Notes: generated by a model from the letters alone, not told the origin. A stretch of DNA of 64,000 bases from Agriterribacter humi (GCF_009192765.1 NZ_VOHQ01000005.1:186001-250000); one strand, 5' to 3'; positions 54,356 through 62,979 are shown, counted from the stretch's first letter. Numbers and translations are program-made.

Positions 54356-54363
54356 CAAAAGTA
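54356..54363 (-). promoter_or_regulatory. Probable -7 element for folC
   Basis: Minus-strand TACTTTTG matches TAnnTTTG and would start the transcript near 54349, about 20 nt before the ATG at 54329. A 6-bp hairpin (CCCTGC at 54337-54342 with 54348-54353) lies across the predicted start. Confidence 0.5.
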
Positions 54364-54403
54364 AGCGGAAAAATAAATGTAAGTATGATTTGTAAAATAA
54401 AAG

Positions 54404-54444
54404 AAGGCATACGCTGCAACTAATGGTTGATCTGCGTATGCCTT
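54404..54444 (-). terminator. Rho-independent terminator of the TonB-like gene
   Basis: AAGGCATACGC (54404-54414) pairs perfectly with 54434-54444 (11 bp), and on the minus strand the stem is followed by CTTTTATTTT. It lies 33 nt past the stop of the gene at 54477 and just upstream of the folC promoter. Confidence 0.8.
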
Positions 54445-54476
54445 TTGAAGATATTGGGCTTCAAAAACAGGTATCT

Positions 54477-55352
54477 TTAATTCGTTACTTTAAAATTGAA
54501 AATGATCGTTCCTCTTTGTTCATCACCGGCAGCAAATTTTAGCTGGCGGGCCTTACGTAAAGCGATATCTTTTAAGCCGGCATTGGAAGTGGTAGATCCT
54601 CTTGGCTGGTAGGTAGCGCTGGTAACCGCTCCTGAAGCATTAACGGAAAGATCAACAGCCACTTTTGCATTTTCATTAAAATCATCCTGAAAGGAAGGTT
54701 GTTGCAAGATACGGCGCCCTCTCAAATTACCCGATATGGTATAGCCGCTGCCGCCCGATCCTTCATAGTTTTTTGAATTGGGATCACCATCAATCTTACC
54801 CCTGTCGCCGGAGCCTGTGGTATTGCCTTCGCTACGACTACCATTCCATGAATCGGCATTATTGCCTCCGGTACCACTACCATCACCGCCTTTATAAGTG
54901 GCTTTAGGTTTTGGTGGAGCAGGTTTGGGATTTTCAACAATCTGTGGCTTGGTATTATTTTGCTTAGTTACCGTTGTATTTTCCTTAGTTGGAACGTTGG
55001 TGCTTTTGGGATTAGATACCTTAGGTTTGGGTACCGTTACATCGGGAGCTTCTTCATCATTGTCGTCTGTTTCAATAGCTCTTACATCCTGAACTGGTGT
55101 ATTGGCAGCTTTGGGAGGGGTATTCACTTCTTTTTCCGCTGCTGCGGGTTTACCCGGAATAAGCGGCTGTATGTCTCCGGACCCATCATCACTGTTTCCA
55201 AGATTTACAACCATTCCTTCTTCAACAGGAGGAGGCGGAACAACCGGAACAGACCATGAAACCAGGAAAAAGAATAATAATAAAGCACCGGATATTACAC
55301 CCGTTATTGTTCCGGCCTTTACGTTTTTTGCTTTTTCGAAATCAGATGACAT
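54477..55352 (-). CDS. TonB-family protein with proline/lysine/glycine-rich linker
   Basis: 291 aa. A single membrane anchor at ~17-37 (GVISGALLLFFFLVSWSV) is followed by a Pro/Lys/Asn-rich periplasmic linker and a Gly/Ser-rich part. The C-terminal ~80 residues (KVAVDLSVNASGAVTSATYQPRG, KARQLKFAAGDEQRGTIIFNFKV) form a TonB C-terminal-like domain. It may energise SusC-type importers, though ExbB/ExbD are not in the window; such proteins often follow them. It has its own promoter and terminator. Confidence 0.8.
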   Translation of the reverse strand: MSSDFEKAKNVKAGTITGVISGALLLFFFLVSWSVPVVPPPPVEEGMVVNLGNSDDGSGDIQPLIPGKPAAAEKEVNTPPKAANTPVQDVRAIETDDNDEEAPDVTVPKPKVSNPKSTNVPTKENTTVTKQNNTKPQIVENPKPAPPKPKATYKGGDGSGTGGNNADSWNGSRSEGNTTGSGDRGKIDGDPNSKNYEGSGGSGYTISGNLRGRRILQQPSFQDDFNENAKVAVDLSVNASGAVTSATYQPRGSTTSNAGLKDIALRKARQLKFAAGDEQRGTIIFNFKVTN

Positions 55353-55375
55353 TTTATTATAATAAATTGATTATA

Positions 55376-55383
55376 CAAATTTA
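55376..55383 (-). promoter_or_regulatory. Probable -7 element for the TonB-like gene
   Basis: Minus-strand TAAATTTG matches TAnnTTTG, 24 nt ahead of the ATG at 55352. No convincing -33 element is seen. Confidence 0.5.
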
Positions 55384-55455
55384 ATCATGTTACTGTTATA
55401 ATCATGTGAATTTGGGCATATAATCATATAACAACTTATCATACAACGTCTGTCA

Positions 55456-56751
55456 TTACTCAAATCGTATCTGCGCATTGGGATGCACATGCCCGATGGA
55501 AATGGCAATATAGCTCAATAATAAAATACAGAGCAGTACTGCAGCCCACCATTTAAGCACAACATATGGCCAATGGGCAGGAATGGAACTTTCCTCCCCG
55601 GCTAATGCATCCGGGGTATTTTTACGCAGCAACAGCCACAATACTACCAGGTTCACCCAATATAAATGTTGAGAACTGAATTTTGGCGTAAGCCATATAG
55701 CGCTGATCACGTTGCTGATTATTATATACCATATCATGTAAAATAAGGTGAGCCACACTACTTTTTTTTGTGTGGATGCTTCCTGCAATGCCGGCTTATA
55801 ATAATAAGTGAGTGCCAGCATAAATAATGCAGACATCACCCACATAATAACCTGCCAGTTGAAAGCAAAAGCCGCCGGATCGGCAGTATGTATACCTTCC
55901 CCGGTTGACATCATGGTTTTGGTATTCACGCCTTCCATAAGATTAATTACAGGAAGGAGTATTATTAAAAATATCCACGCTATTGTGTTAGATGTTTTAC
56001 CGGGAGCAACGGTTTTAGGCCATTTGTTAACAGAAAATATTCCATAAGCCATTCCCAGCCCGCCAAAAAAACCGATAGAATATTCCATTACATTCCACCA
56101 GTTGAATTTTATACCTGAAGTATGCCCCATGCGTTGCAGGAAATTACCAAAGCCAAAACCAAAACCCGCACCCAAAGCGCTGAAAAAAGCGATGCGCAGC
56201 GCATAGCTATAGCCGTTACGATGCATATACCATCCCAAAGCCAGGGCGGCGCCCATGCAGGCGGCCCAAAGTTCAGAGCGGGGGGGCGTCATAAACCACT
56301 CCAACTGAAAAATAAATACACCCCAGAACAGGTATCCTCCTGCAAACATCTGCGTAAATACCGCAGCCCAGTCTACTTTATGTTCAGGTGTGGTTGATAA
56401 AGCAAGTGCCGTTATTCCTCCGCCCAAAAATCCATATAACGCTCCGATAATTACCAGCATTAATAAGCCGTAGCTTACATTCAGGTAATCCGCAGCATGC
56501 CCGTAACCAACAATTTTTCCATAACTGATCATACCGCCGGCGCCCCATGCAATAGCGCCCAATACCACAATAACAGGCAAACGATCGTACCAGTCTTTAC
56601 GGCCCGAAAGCGCTATTACCGTTAATATACCAATGGCGGCAGCCCAGGTTGCACCATATTCATGGCCAATTTGTCCACGGGCGGCCCATGCAGTTCCTAA
56701 TGCAAGGCCCACAGGCAGCATGCGTTTAAAAAATAATGAAGATGTATGCAT
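55456..56751 (-). CDS. Unrecognised multi-pass membrane protein of the sialidase-like cluster
   Basis: 431 aa with roughly 11-12 hydrophobic helices. I do not recognise the family. Visible features are Gly-rich helices with repeated motifs: LALGTAWAARGQIGHEYGATWA near the start, LGAIAWGAGGMISYGK, YGFLGGGITALAL, SALGAGFGFGFGNFLQRMG and GFFGGLGMAYG. Charged residues inside the first helices (R25, H29, E30) hint at transport or a membrane enzyme. It is the last gene of the run AraC/symporter/lyase/neuraminidase, 156 nt after the neuraminidase-like gene. A sugar or acid transporter is possible but not shown. Confidence 0.75.
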   Translation of the reverse strand: MHTSSLFFKRMLPVGLALGTAWAARGQIGHEYGATWAAAIGILTVIALSGRKDWYDRLPVIVVLGAIAWGAGGMISYGKIVGYGHAADYLNVSYGLLMLVIIGALYGFLGGGITALALSTTPEHKVDWAAVFTQMFAGGYLFWGVFIFQLEWFMTPPRSELWAACMGAALALGWYMHRNGYSYALRIAFFSALGAGFGFGFGNFLQRMGHTSGIKFNWWNVMEYSIGFFGGLGMAYGIFSVNKWPKTVAPGKTSNTIAWIFLIILLPVINLMEGVNTKTMMSTGEGIHTADPAAFAFNWQVIMWVMSALFMLALTYYYKPALQEASTQKKVVWLTLFYMIWYIIISNVISAIWLTPKFSSQHLYWVNLVVLWLLLRKNTPDALAGEESSIPAHWPYVVLKWWAAVLLCILLLSYIAISIGHVHPNAQIRFE

Positions 56752-56876
56752 CAGTAAGGGTTTAGTAATACAGGTGAGTACACCGGCGTTGTGATAAGAG
56801 CACTAAAACATCGGCCGCTAAGCTGGGAAAATAAGTGAGAAATGACATGGAGGAAACGAAAAAGTTTCGAAACATT

Positions 56877-56904
56877 CAAATCTCAAATTTTAAATCTCAA
56901 ATCA
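56877..56904. repeat. CAAATCT heptamer array at the neuraminidase 3' end
   Basis: Four in-register 7-nt units (CAAATCT, CAAATTT, TAAATCT, CAAATCA) end 3 nt before the stop codon of the gene at 56908. They are the reverse complement of the AGATTTG units found at the 5' side of the same gene. Confidence 0.75.
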
Positions 56905-56907
56905 CAT

Positions 56908-58008
56908 CTACCTGTCTTTGGCCGCTTTTATCAATGCATCTTTAGTACCTATCCAGTAAGCGATATTCTTCCTGTTCCATGTATAGCTTACGGCAATAGT
57001 ATCCCCATAGCTGATCACTGCGGGGTAGGAAAACTCGTCTTCTTTATCGCCGCTGTCAATATCCAATATCTTCGGCCAGGTAGCACCGTTATCAAATGAT
57101 ATAGCAAGCGAAAGCGGTGAACGCGAACCCCAGTTAGCCGTATCCGGATTATAGGCCAATACCAGTGTTCCATCTGGAAGTTTGGTAAGATCAATACCGC
57201 TGTTGGGATTGGGCAACCCTGATTTGCTGCCGGCAGACCAGGTTTTTCCCCCGTCTTCGGAATCACTGCGATAGATTGCGCCTTCAGAACTGCGCAGCAA
57301 CATATGCACTTTACCGGGAGCGGATTCCCATAGGGTAGGTTGTATTACTCCCTTGCCTTTAAACTCTTTTCTGTTTAACGCTATATATGGAGCAGCCGTC
57401 CATGTTTTACCCTGGTCGGTACTGATATCTGCAAAAGCATCCCATTTTCCTTCTTCGTGAGAAGCACCTGCTATCCACAATCCGCCGCACGTTACAATAG
57501 GCTTATTGCGCACCGGTCCTCTTCCTCCTTTATCGCCCTTCACCAGTTCGGTGGCTTCCGACCAGGTTTGCCCGTTGTCATCAGAAGTTTTTACCCATGT
57601 TTCCCATGAAGGAATTTTTTTCCCTACTTTAAAATACAGAAACACTCTGCCTTCGGGAGCCTGGAATAATACAGGGTTCCAATGTGCATCTTCTCTTATT
57701 TTAGCCACTTCAACCGGCGTTGTCCAGTTGCCGGGTTTACCCTTTACCAGCCAGATCCCTACATCATCGGTTCCCTCTTTTTGTCCGCCAAACCATGCAG
57801 CCAAAAATTCACCATTTTGCAAATGCAGAATGGTGGATGCATGGCACTCCGGGAAAGGCGCAGGCATCGTAAAAAAATATCCTTTTACAAAAGATGAATC
57901 ACCGGCAGGCATATCGGCGTCTTTACTATTGGTTTCTGTTTTCTGTTGCGGCCCCGAGCAGGCAGACAAAATGAAAATACATAAAACTGTGAGTAGTTTA
58001 ACAGGCAT
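56908..58008 (-). CDS. Predicted neuraminidase (BNR-repeat lipoprotein)
   Basis: 366 aa. The lipobox ILSAC gives a lipoprotein. The propeller shows four Asp boxes: TSDDNGQTW, STDQGKTW, SEDGGKTW and SFDNGATW. FPECHASTILHLQNGEFLAAWFGGQKEG is the mark of the COG4692-type predicted neuraminidases, which lack the classical FRIP arginine motif; I see none here. The C-terminal DEFSYPAVISYGDTIAVSYTW is conserved too. Together with the NanA-like lyase and sodium symporter upstream it suggests use of a nonulosonic or uronic acid sugar. The gene is flanked on both sides by inverted heptamer arrays. Confidence 0.8.
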   Translation of the reverse strand: MPVKLLTVLCIFILSACSGPQQKTETNSKDADMPAGDSSFVKGYFFTMPAPFPECHASTILHLQNGEFLAAWFGGQKEGTDDVGIWLVKGKPGNWTTPVEVAKIREDAHWNPVLFQAPEGRVFLYFKVGKKIPSWETWVKTSDDNGQTWSEATELVKGDKGGRGPVRNKPIVTCGGLWIAGASHEEGKWDAFADISTDQGKTWTAAPYIALNRKEFKGKGVIQPTLWESAPGKVHMLLRSSEGAIYRSDSEDGGKTWSAGSKSGLPNPNSGIDLTKLPDGTLVLAYNPDTANWGSRSPLSLAISFDNGATWPKILDIDSGDKEDEFSYPAVISYGDTIAVSYTWNRKNIAYWIGTKDALIKAAKDR

Positions 58009-58012
58009 ATTG

Positions 58013-58235
58013 ATATTTGAGATTTGAGATTTGTGGTTTATAGTTTAGGGTTGCATTTCGCTTCGGATTCGGATTGGTGGCAAACATAGGAGCAATCAGG
58101 TGAGTACCTGCTAACGACACGATGAGTATTCTTTCTTTTACTTCTCATTTTTCACCTCTCTCTTCTCTCCTTCCGTCAGGCTTCGGATTCTGTTACTGAT
58201 ACCTGACACCTCATACCGTATACCTAACCCAACTC
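58013..58235. repeat. Two-armed heptamer array between lyase and neuraminidase genes
   Basis: Left arm 58013-58068: ATATTTG, AGATTTG (twice), TGGTTTA, TAGTTTA and further 7-nt units. Right arm 58141-58235: TTCTCAT, TTTTCAC, CTCTCTC and then TACCTGA, CACCTCA, TACCGTA, TACCTAA. It fills nearly the whole gap, from 4 nt before the neuraminidase start codon to 2 nt from the lyase stop codon. Confidence 0.75.
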
Positions 58236-58236
58236 C

Positions 58237-59175
58237 TCACGCTACATCTTCATACACCACTTCTTTAATGTCTAACTTTTCGTACCATGATTTTAAAGTA
58301 TCTAAAATGGAGTGTAAAACAGCTTTTTCTTTAGGTGTAGGCTCCAGTGCATGCGCCCTGCTAATGGCATGAATGGGCAGTCCTCTCAGTTGCATAAAAA
58401 ATTTAGCGCTCATGGGGTAAGCAACATGAATTAAAGGATCTACGCGGGCCAATTCAGCCTGTATCCATTCTACTTCCTTTTGCTTGGACGGGTCGTTAAC
58501 ATGATCACACAACCACACCAATATTTCGGGGTAAAAGTTACCGGCTATGGCCGATAGTCCCGCTGCACCGGCTTTCATGGAAGAAACGCCATTGGGCGTA
58601 TGGGCATCAAAAAATTGCATGGGTGTATTTTTGATCAGCGCTAATTTTGCCTTTACCTGTGCTTCATCGCAACAGGTATCTTTATGATAAAACATCCTGT
58701 TGGTTGATACCAGCGTTTTTAATACTTCCGGCGTTACCACTCTTTTATAAGGAGCGGGGCATTCATATAACCCGAGGGGAATATTACCCGTTAAGGATAA
58801 CATTTTTTCAAATCTTTGCAGCAAAATATCATCTCCTTCATCTATCGCCGCATAATGTCCGGTAATCAGTACAACCGAATCAATACCGGTATCAAATATT
58901 TTTTTGGTGAATTCCGCTTTATCTTCAATGGTTAGGCCAAATGAACCGGTTGCCACCACCGGAACGCGGCCGTTAACATGCTCCACTACGGCCCTGGTAA
59001 GTGCCAACCGCTCATCTTCACTTATACTATACATTTCGCTGGAAAGGCAATTGGCGAATAATCCTTTTACTCCCGCGGCAAGATAAAAATCAACCAGTAC
59101 TTTCACCATATCAAAATCGAGCTTTGCCTCAGGTGTAAACGGCGTTATCATTACAGGAACAAATTTCTTTGACAT
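58237..59175 (-). CDS. DapA/NanA-family aldolase (N-acetylneuraminate lyase-like)
   Basis: 312 aa, cytoplasmic TIM barrel. The Schiff-base Lys is K165 in FYHKDTC and the partner Tyr is Y137 in LGLYECPAP; both positions equal those of the E. coli NanA numbering. The GSTGE/GTTGE loop reads NCLSSEMYS (42-50), which departs from both NanA and DapA. It is likely to cleave or form a 2-keto-3-deoxy acid, with pyruvate as one product. Next to a predicted neuraminidase and a symporter, breakdown of sialic acid or a related keto acid is the best guess. Confidence 0.8.
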   Translation of the reverse strand: MSKKFVPVMITPFTPEAKLDFDMVKVLVDFYLAAGVKGLFANCLSSEMYSISEDERLALTRAVVEHVNGRVPVVATGSFGLTIEDKAEFTKKIFDTGIDSVVLITGHYAAIDEGDDILLQRFEKMLSLTGNIPLGLYECPAPYKRVVTPEVLKTLVSTNRMFYHKDTCCDEAQVKAKLALIKNTPMQFFDAHTPNGVSSMKAGAAGLSAIAGNFYPEILVWLCDHVNDPSKQKEVEWIQAELARVDPLIHVAYPMSAKFFMQLRGLPIHAISRAHALEPTPKEKAVLHSILDTLKSWYEKLDIKEVVYEDVA

Positions 59176-59343
59176 AAATTTGTTTTGGTTTTATCAATTA
59201 TTTGTTGAATAATATACTTTACAAATTAAACGCAACATTACTTTACTGAACATACGCGGGAATGAAGACATTTTTATATGATCTTCATTTCTTTGGCATT
59301 GTAACTCAGTAAAATAAAGAGCCCCTATCATAGGCGTTCATAC

Positions 59344-60867
59344 TCATTTCCTTCTGGCTTTTGTTAATAATAGTCCTACAAGGAATATGGTCAAGGTACC
59401 TATAACCACGATCATGTTTACATGGAACGGGCTTTTAAGATGCTCCCATTGTGCCGGGAAATATTTGGATAATGACATCCATAAAATAACCAGTATACCA
59501 ACGATCGTTCCTGTAACGGCTTCGGCATTGCGCGCCTTTTTTGCAATCATGCCCAATAAAAATAAACCCAGCATACCCCCCGAAAGAATACCAGCCAGCT
59601 CCCACCACATATCCAGAATGCTTTTTACGCCAATCAGTGCAATGCCAAATACGATGGATAATATACCCGTAAAAGCGGTTACTGTATAAAGAATGAGCAT
59701 CTCTTTTTTAGGTCCCGGATTGGGATTGATGTAGCGCTGGTAAATGTCTTTTAAAAATACAGTGGCCGAACTGTTCATACCACTGCTGATGGTGCTCATT
59801 GCGGCACTCAGAATTGCGGCAATGATCAATCCCACCAAACCTTTAGGTACTTTCAGCACCATAAAATAAGGTAATATTTTATCTCCGTAATCAGCAGGCG
59901 TTAGGGTATTAATATCTACATTTTTTTCGGCCGCCACCTGTTGCTTTACCACATCTAACAGTTCGGGATGCTGACTAAAATACGCATACAATGCCGTACC
60001 TATAATAAAAAACAGCAGAGATACAGGCAGGTACCAGTATACGCAGAGCCAAACGCTTCTTGCAGCTTCCTTTTCACTCCGCGCGGTATGATAGCGTTGC
60101 ACGTAGTTCTGATCCATACCGAAATTATTCAGGTTGATAAAAAATCCATATAAAAAAACAACCCAGAAAGTAGAAGAACTGAAATCGGTGAGAGAGAAAC
60201 TACCCAAGCCAAATTTTTCATCCGCCACACCTATTCTGAATATTTCCCCTACACCTCCTTTCATTTCGTATAATATAATACCCAATACAATTAAAGCGCC
60301 TGCAGTTTTAATGATCCCCTGTACCACCTCTGTCCATATCACTGCCTCCATTCCTCCCAATACCGTATAAATAATAATGCAGATTCCTGTAACCACCATT
60401 ATGGTTTTCATATCCACACCGGTTAATGCCTGCAAGGTTAACGCAATACCAAAAAAGATAGAGCCCATGCGGGCCAACTGGGTAAGTATAAAGCAGATCA
60501 TGGCATAAGTTCGGGCCCAGGCGCCAAATCTTTTTTCGAGGTGAGTATAGGCGCTTACTTCACCATGAGTACGGTAAAAGGGCACAAAAAACCGGGTAGC
60601 GAAATAGGCGGCAAAAGGCATTGACAAACTGAATACGAGCGAATTCCAGTTGCTGCCAAACGCTTTTCCCGGAACACCCAGGAAAGTATTGCTGCTTAAA
60701 AAGGTAGCATATAACGATATACCCAGGGCCCAGCCGGGTATGCTGCCTGAAGCCGTAGTAAATTGTTTGGTATTTTTATTTTTCCTGGAAAAGTATACGC
60801 CAACCAGTACCATACTGAGAAGATATACAAGGATTACTATCAGATCAATCAGGGGTAAATGCTGCAT
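59344..60867 (-). CDS. Sodium:solute symporter (SSS family)
   Basis: 507 aa with about 13-14 membrane helices. Family features: LIDLIVILVYLLSMVLVGVYFSRKNKNTKQF at the start, GNSNTFLG-like SNTFLGVPGKAFG, then GGMEAVIWTEVVQ, a QNYVQRYH segment and LSAAMSTISSGMNSSATVFLKDIYQRY with the Na2-site serines. Similar to the sialic-acid/sugar branch of SSS carriers. It should bring the product of the neuraminidase-like enzyme into the cytoplasm for the NanA-like lyase encoded next. A minus-strand -7 element lies 47 nt ahead. Confidence 0.92.
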   Translation of the reverse strand: MQHLPLIDLIVILVYLLSMVLVGVYFSRKNKNTKQFTTASGSIPGWALGISLYATFLSSNTFLGVPGKAFGSNWNSLVFSLSMPFAAYFATRFFVPFYRTHGEVSAYTHLEKRFGAWARTYAMICFILTQLARMGSIFFGIALTLQALTGVDMKTIMVVTGICIIIYTVLGGMEAVIWTEVVQGIIKTAGALIVLGIILYEMKGGVGEIFRIGVADEKFGLGSFSLTDFSSSTFWVVFLYGFFINLNNFGMDQNYVQRYHTARSEKEAARSVWLCVYWYLPVSLLFFIIGTALYAYFSQHPELLDVVKQQVAAEKNVDINTLTPADYGDKILPYFMVLKVPKGLVGLIIAAILSAAMSTISSGMNSSATVFLKDIYQRYINPNPGPKKEMLILYTVTAFTGILSIVFGIALIGVKSILDMWWELAGILSGGMLGLFLLGMIAKKARNAEAVTGTIVGILVILWMSLSKYFPAQWEHLKSPFHVNMIVVIGTLTIFLVGLLLTKARRK

Positions 60868-60913
60868 GGTTCAGATCGGTGCGTTTAAATGCGGGTTTCA
60901 ATCAAAGATTATT

Positions 60914-60921
60914 CAAATTTA
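60914..60921 (-). promoter_or_regulatory. Probable -7 element for the symporter-lyase operon
   Basis: Minus-strand TAAATTTG matches TAnnTTTG and gives a leader of about 40 nt before the start at 60867. It lies in the divergent gap shared with the AraC gene. Confidence 0.5.
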
Positions 60922-61054
60922 AAAAGCGGCCAATGTTAATTGTTATAAAAAGAATAGCATAAATTATTATTGCCCTGTAAATTAATACTATTTTTAAGCC
61001 ACCGAAAATTAACTGAATATAGTGAGTATAGCAACAAAACAAGATACCGGTACC

Positions 61055-61909
61055 ATGGAAACAACGGCCCAAACACATTGGGTTTTGCCTGCACGTTTAA
61101 GAAGCAAATTAGAGAGCCATCCGATCGGAAAAAACCTATACATAACCGAAATAGCTTTTTATACTGAACAAAGCGCTCTTGAAAAAGAGATATTAAAAAA
61201 CAATCCCGACTATGTGCTGGTATATTGCGTAAGCGGTATTGGATGGTACACGATCAATAATAAAAAACTAATCCTCAAAGCCAATCATTTTGCAGTATTA
61301 CCCCGCAAAACCTATTTCCGGTTGGGTGTGGAAGCTTCTGACCAGTGGAGTCTTTATTTTGTAAAATTTAACGGGGCAATTGGTGAAGCGATGTATACCT
61401 ACCTGCTGCGGGATAAAAATAATAAAAACCAAACCACACCACCACTGGTAGGGCGGATAGCACAATTCCAGGACATTATGCATCACCTTGACCTGATGGA
61501 TAACATGGAAAACCTGTTGTACGCCAACTTCCGGTTCTATAGTTTTTTGGGCACATTCCGGCTTACCGTTTTCAATTATATGAAAAAGGGAGTGGATAAT
61601 ATTATTGAGCGTTGTATCCTCATTATGAAGCAACATCTTCATGACAATCTTACACTGGATGAATTAGCGAAAGAAGCCTGCGTATCAGCCTCCTATCTTT
61701 CGGCACTGTTCAGGCAAAAAACACATTATTCCCCCATTCAGCTTTTTACTTCACTTAAAATTCAGAAGGCAAGCCAGTTGCTGAAAGCAACAAAAATTCC
61801 TATTAAGCAGATCGCCGAGGAAATGGGATATACCGATCAGTACAGTTTTTCAAGATCATTCAAACAAATCATGGGCACTTCACCAAAAAAATTCAGGGAA
61901 AATAAATAA
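61055..61909 (+). CDS. AraC-family regulator divergent from the symporter
   Basis: 284 aa from the ATG at 61055; a GTG 33 nt upstream (61022) is also open and less likely. Residues ~20-150 resemble a cupin-type sensor (YVLVYCVSGIGWYTINNKKLILKANHFAVLPRKTYFRLG). The C-terminal ~100 residues are the two helix-turn-helix units (LTLDELAKEACVSASYLSALFRQKT, IPIKQIAEEMGYTDQYSFSRSFKQIMGTSPKKF). Its divergent place beside the symporter points to control of the symporter-lyase-neuraminidase genes, probably by the imported sugar. Confidence 0.92.
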   Translation: METTAQTHWVLPARLRSKLESHPIGKNLYITEIAFYTEQSALEKEILKNNPDYVLVYCVSGIGWYTINNKKLILKANHFAVLPRKTYFRLGVEASDQWSLYFVKFNGAIGEAMYTYLLRDKNNKNQTTPPLVGRIAQFQDIMHHLDLMDNMENLLYANFRFYSFLGTFRLTVFNYMKKGVDNIIERCILIMKQHLHDNLTLDELAKEACVSASYLSALFRQKTHYSPIQLFTSLKIQKASQLLKATKIPIKQIAEEMGYTDQYSFSRSFKQIMGTSPKKFRENK

Positions 61910-61919
61910 GAGCTATTTA

Positions 61920-61996
61920 TGATTTGCGGTTTTTGGTTTATGGTCGCATTTCGCTTCGGACTTAACAATTTGAAATTTGAGATATTAGATTTGAGA
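61920..61996. repeat. Heptamer array after the AraC gene
   Basis: Eleven consecutive 7-nt units start 10 nt after the stop codon, including TGATTTG, TGGTTTA, ATTTCGC, TTTGAAA and TTTGAGA. A 15-nt block from 61946 to 61960 is identical to 58053-58067 in the array near the neuraminidase gene. Confidence 0.75.
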
Positions 61997-62088
61997 TTGA
62001 ATCCGTTCGAATTCTTGCATGCATTGTCCCCTTCTACTCAATAGCTGAAATGGAAGAACTTATGCCCGCCTCTACCCTGAAGCACCGT

Positions 62089-62111
62089 CCCTCTCCGCTC
62101 CGGGGAGAGGG
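62089..62111. repeat. CCCTCTCC/GGAGAGGG palindrome upstream of kdsA
   Basis: An 8-bp perfect stem (62089-62096 with 62104-62111) and 7-nt loop, inside a longer C/T then G/A-rich stretch. It resembles the interspersed CTCTCC...GGAGAG palindromes seen in many bacterial genomes. It could fold in RNA ahead of kdsA, but no T-run follows, so it is not a standard terminator. Confidence 0.6.
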
Positions 62112-62143
62112 AAAGAGGGTGAGGTTACTTTCCCAGCCTTACC

Positions 62144-62151
62144 TAACTTTG
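62144..62151 (+). promoter_or_regulatory. -7-like element directly before the kdsA start
   Basis: TAACTTTG matches TAnnTTTG, but only 4 nt separate it from the ATG at 62156. If used, transcription would begin at or in the start codon, giving a leaderless message. Confidence 0.35.
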
Positions 62152-62155
62152 TCGT

Positions 62156-62974
62156 ATGGAACAATTTTTAAAAGACCTGTTTGCCGGGCAATCGTATAAC
62201 GAAAAAAACTTTTTCCTCATTGCTGGTCCCTGCGTTGTAGAAAGTGAGGAGCTGGTAATGGAAGTGGCCGAAAAAGTATCCGGCATTTGTAAAAACCTGG
62301 GCATTCCTTATATATTCAAAGCTTCTTACCGCAAAGCCAACCGTACCAGCGCCTCTTCGTTTACGGGTATAGGTGATGATAACGCGATGGCGCTGGTGAA
62401 AAGAACAGGTCAAAAATTCGGGCTGCCCACTACGTCCGATATACATGCACACGATGAAGCCGCATCCGCGGCCGCATATATTGATATATTGCAGATCCCC
62501 GCTTTTTTATGCCGCCAAACCGATTTGCTGCTGGCAGCGGCAGAAACCGGCAAGGTAGTAAATGTAAAAAAAGGACAATTTTTAAGCGGCCCCGCTATGA
62601 AGTTTGCGGTTGAAAAAATAAGAAAAGCAGGAAATAATAAAATTTTACTAACGGAAAGGGGTACCACATTCGGCTACCAGGACTTAGTAGTGGATTATCG
62701 CAATATCCCGTGGATGCAGGCGCATGGCGTACCGGTAGTAATGGATTGTACCCACTCTCTTCAACAGCCCAATCAAACCAGCGGCGTAACGGGTGGCAAT
62801 CCGCAACTGATAGGCACCATAGCGAAAGCTGCTATAGCGGCCGGTGCTGAGGGACTGTTTATAGAAACCCATCCTGATCCTGCTTCGGCTAAAAGTGATG
62901 GCGCCAATATGCTGCAATTGGATTTACTTGAACCGCTTTTAAAACAATTGCTGAAGATAAAGGCAGTGGTATAA
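62156..62974 (+). CDS. kdsA: 3-deoxy-8-phosphooctulonate (KDO-8-P) synthase
   Basis: 272 aa. It condenses phosphoenolpyruvate with arabinose 5-phosphate for lipopolysaccharide KDO. FLIAGPCVVESEE near the start has Cys26 at the position of the metal ligand of class II (metal-dependent) enzymes, where metal-independent forms carry Asn. FKASYRKANRTSASSF, SDIHAHDEA, QIPAFLCRQTDLL, NVKKGQFLSG and MDCTHSLQQPN are all in order. Cytoplasmic. The gene is single here and converges with the metal-binding protein gene across a long heptamer array. Confidence 0.97.
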   Translation: MEQFLKDLFAGQSYNEKNFFLIAGPCVVESEELVMEVAEKVSGICKNLGIPYIFKASYRKANRTSASSFTGIGDDNAMALVKRTGQKFGLPTTSDIHAHDEAASAAAYIDILQIPAFLCRQTDLLLAAAETGKVVNVKKGQFLSGPAMKFAVEKIRKAGNNKILLTERGTTFGYQDLVVDYRNIPWMQAHGVPVVMDCTHSLQQPNQTSGVTGGNPQLIGTIAKAAIAAGAEGLFIETHPDPASAKSDGANMLQLDLLEPLLKQLLKIKAVV

Positions 62975-62979
62975 GAAGT

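Noticed and set aside
54330-54419. Hydrophobic N-terminal extension of FolC
   Set aside because: FolC is cytoplasmic, the extension overlaps the TonB-gene terminator and the folC promoter, and the family start is at 54329.
61022-61054. GTG start for the second AraC gene
   Set aside because: The ATG at 61055 is preferred; nothing conserved lies in the extra 11 residues.
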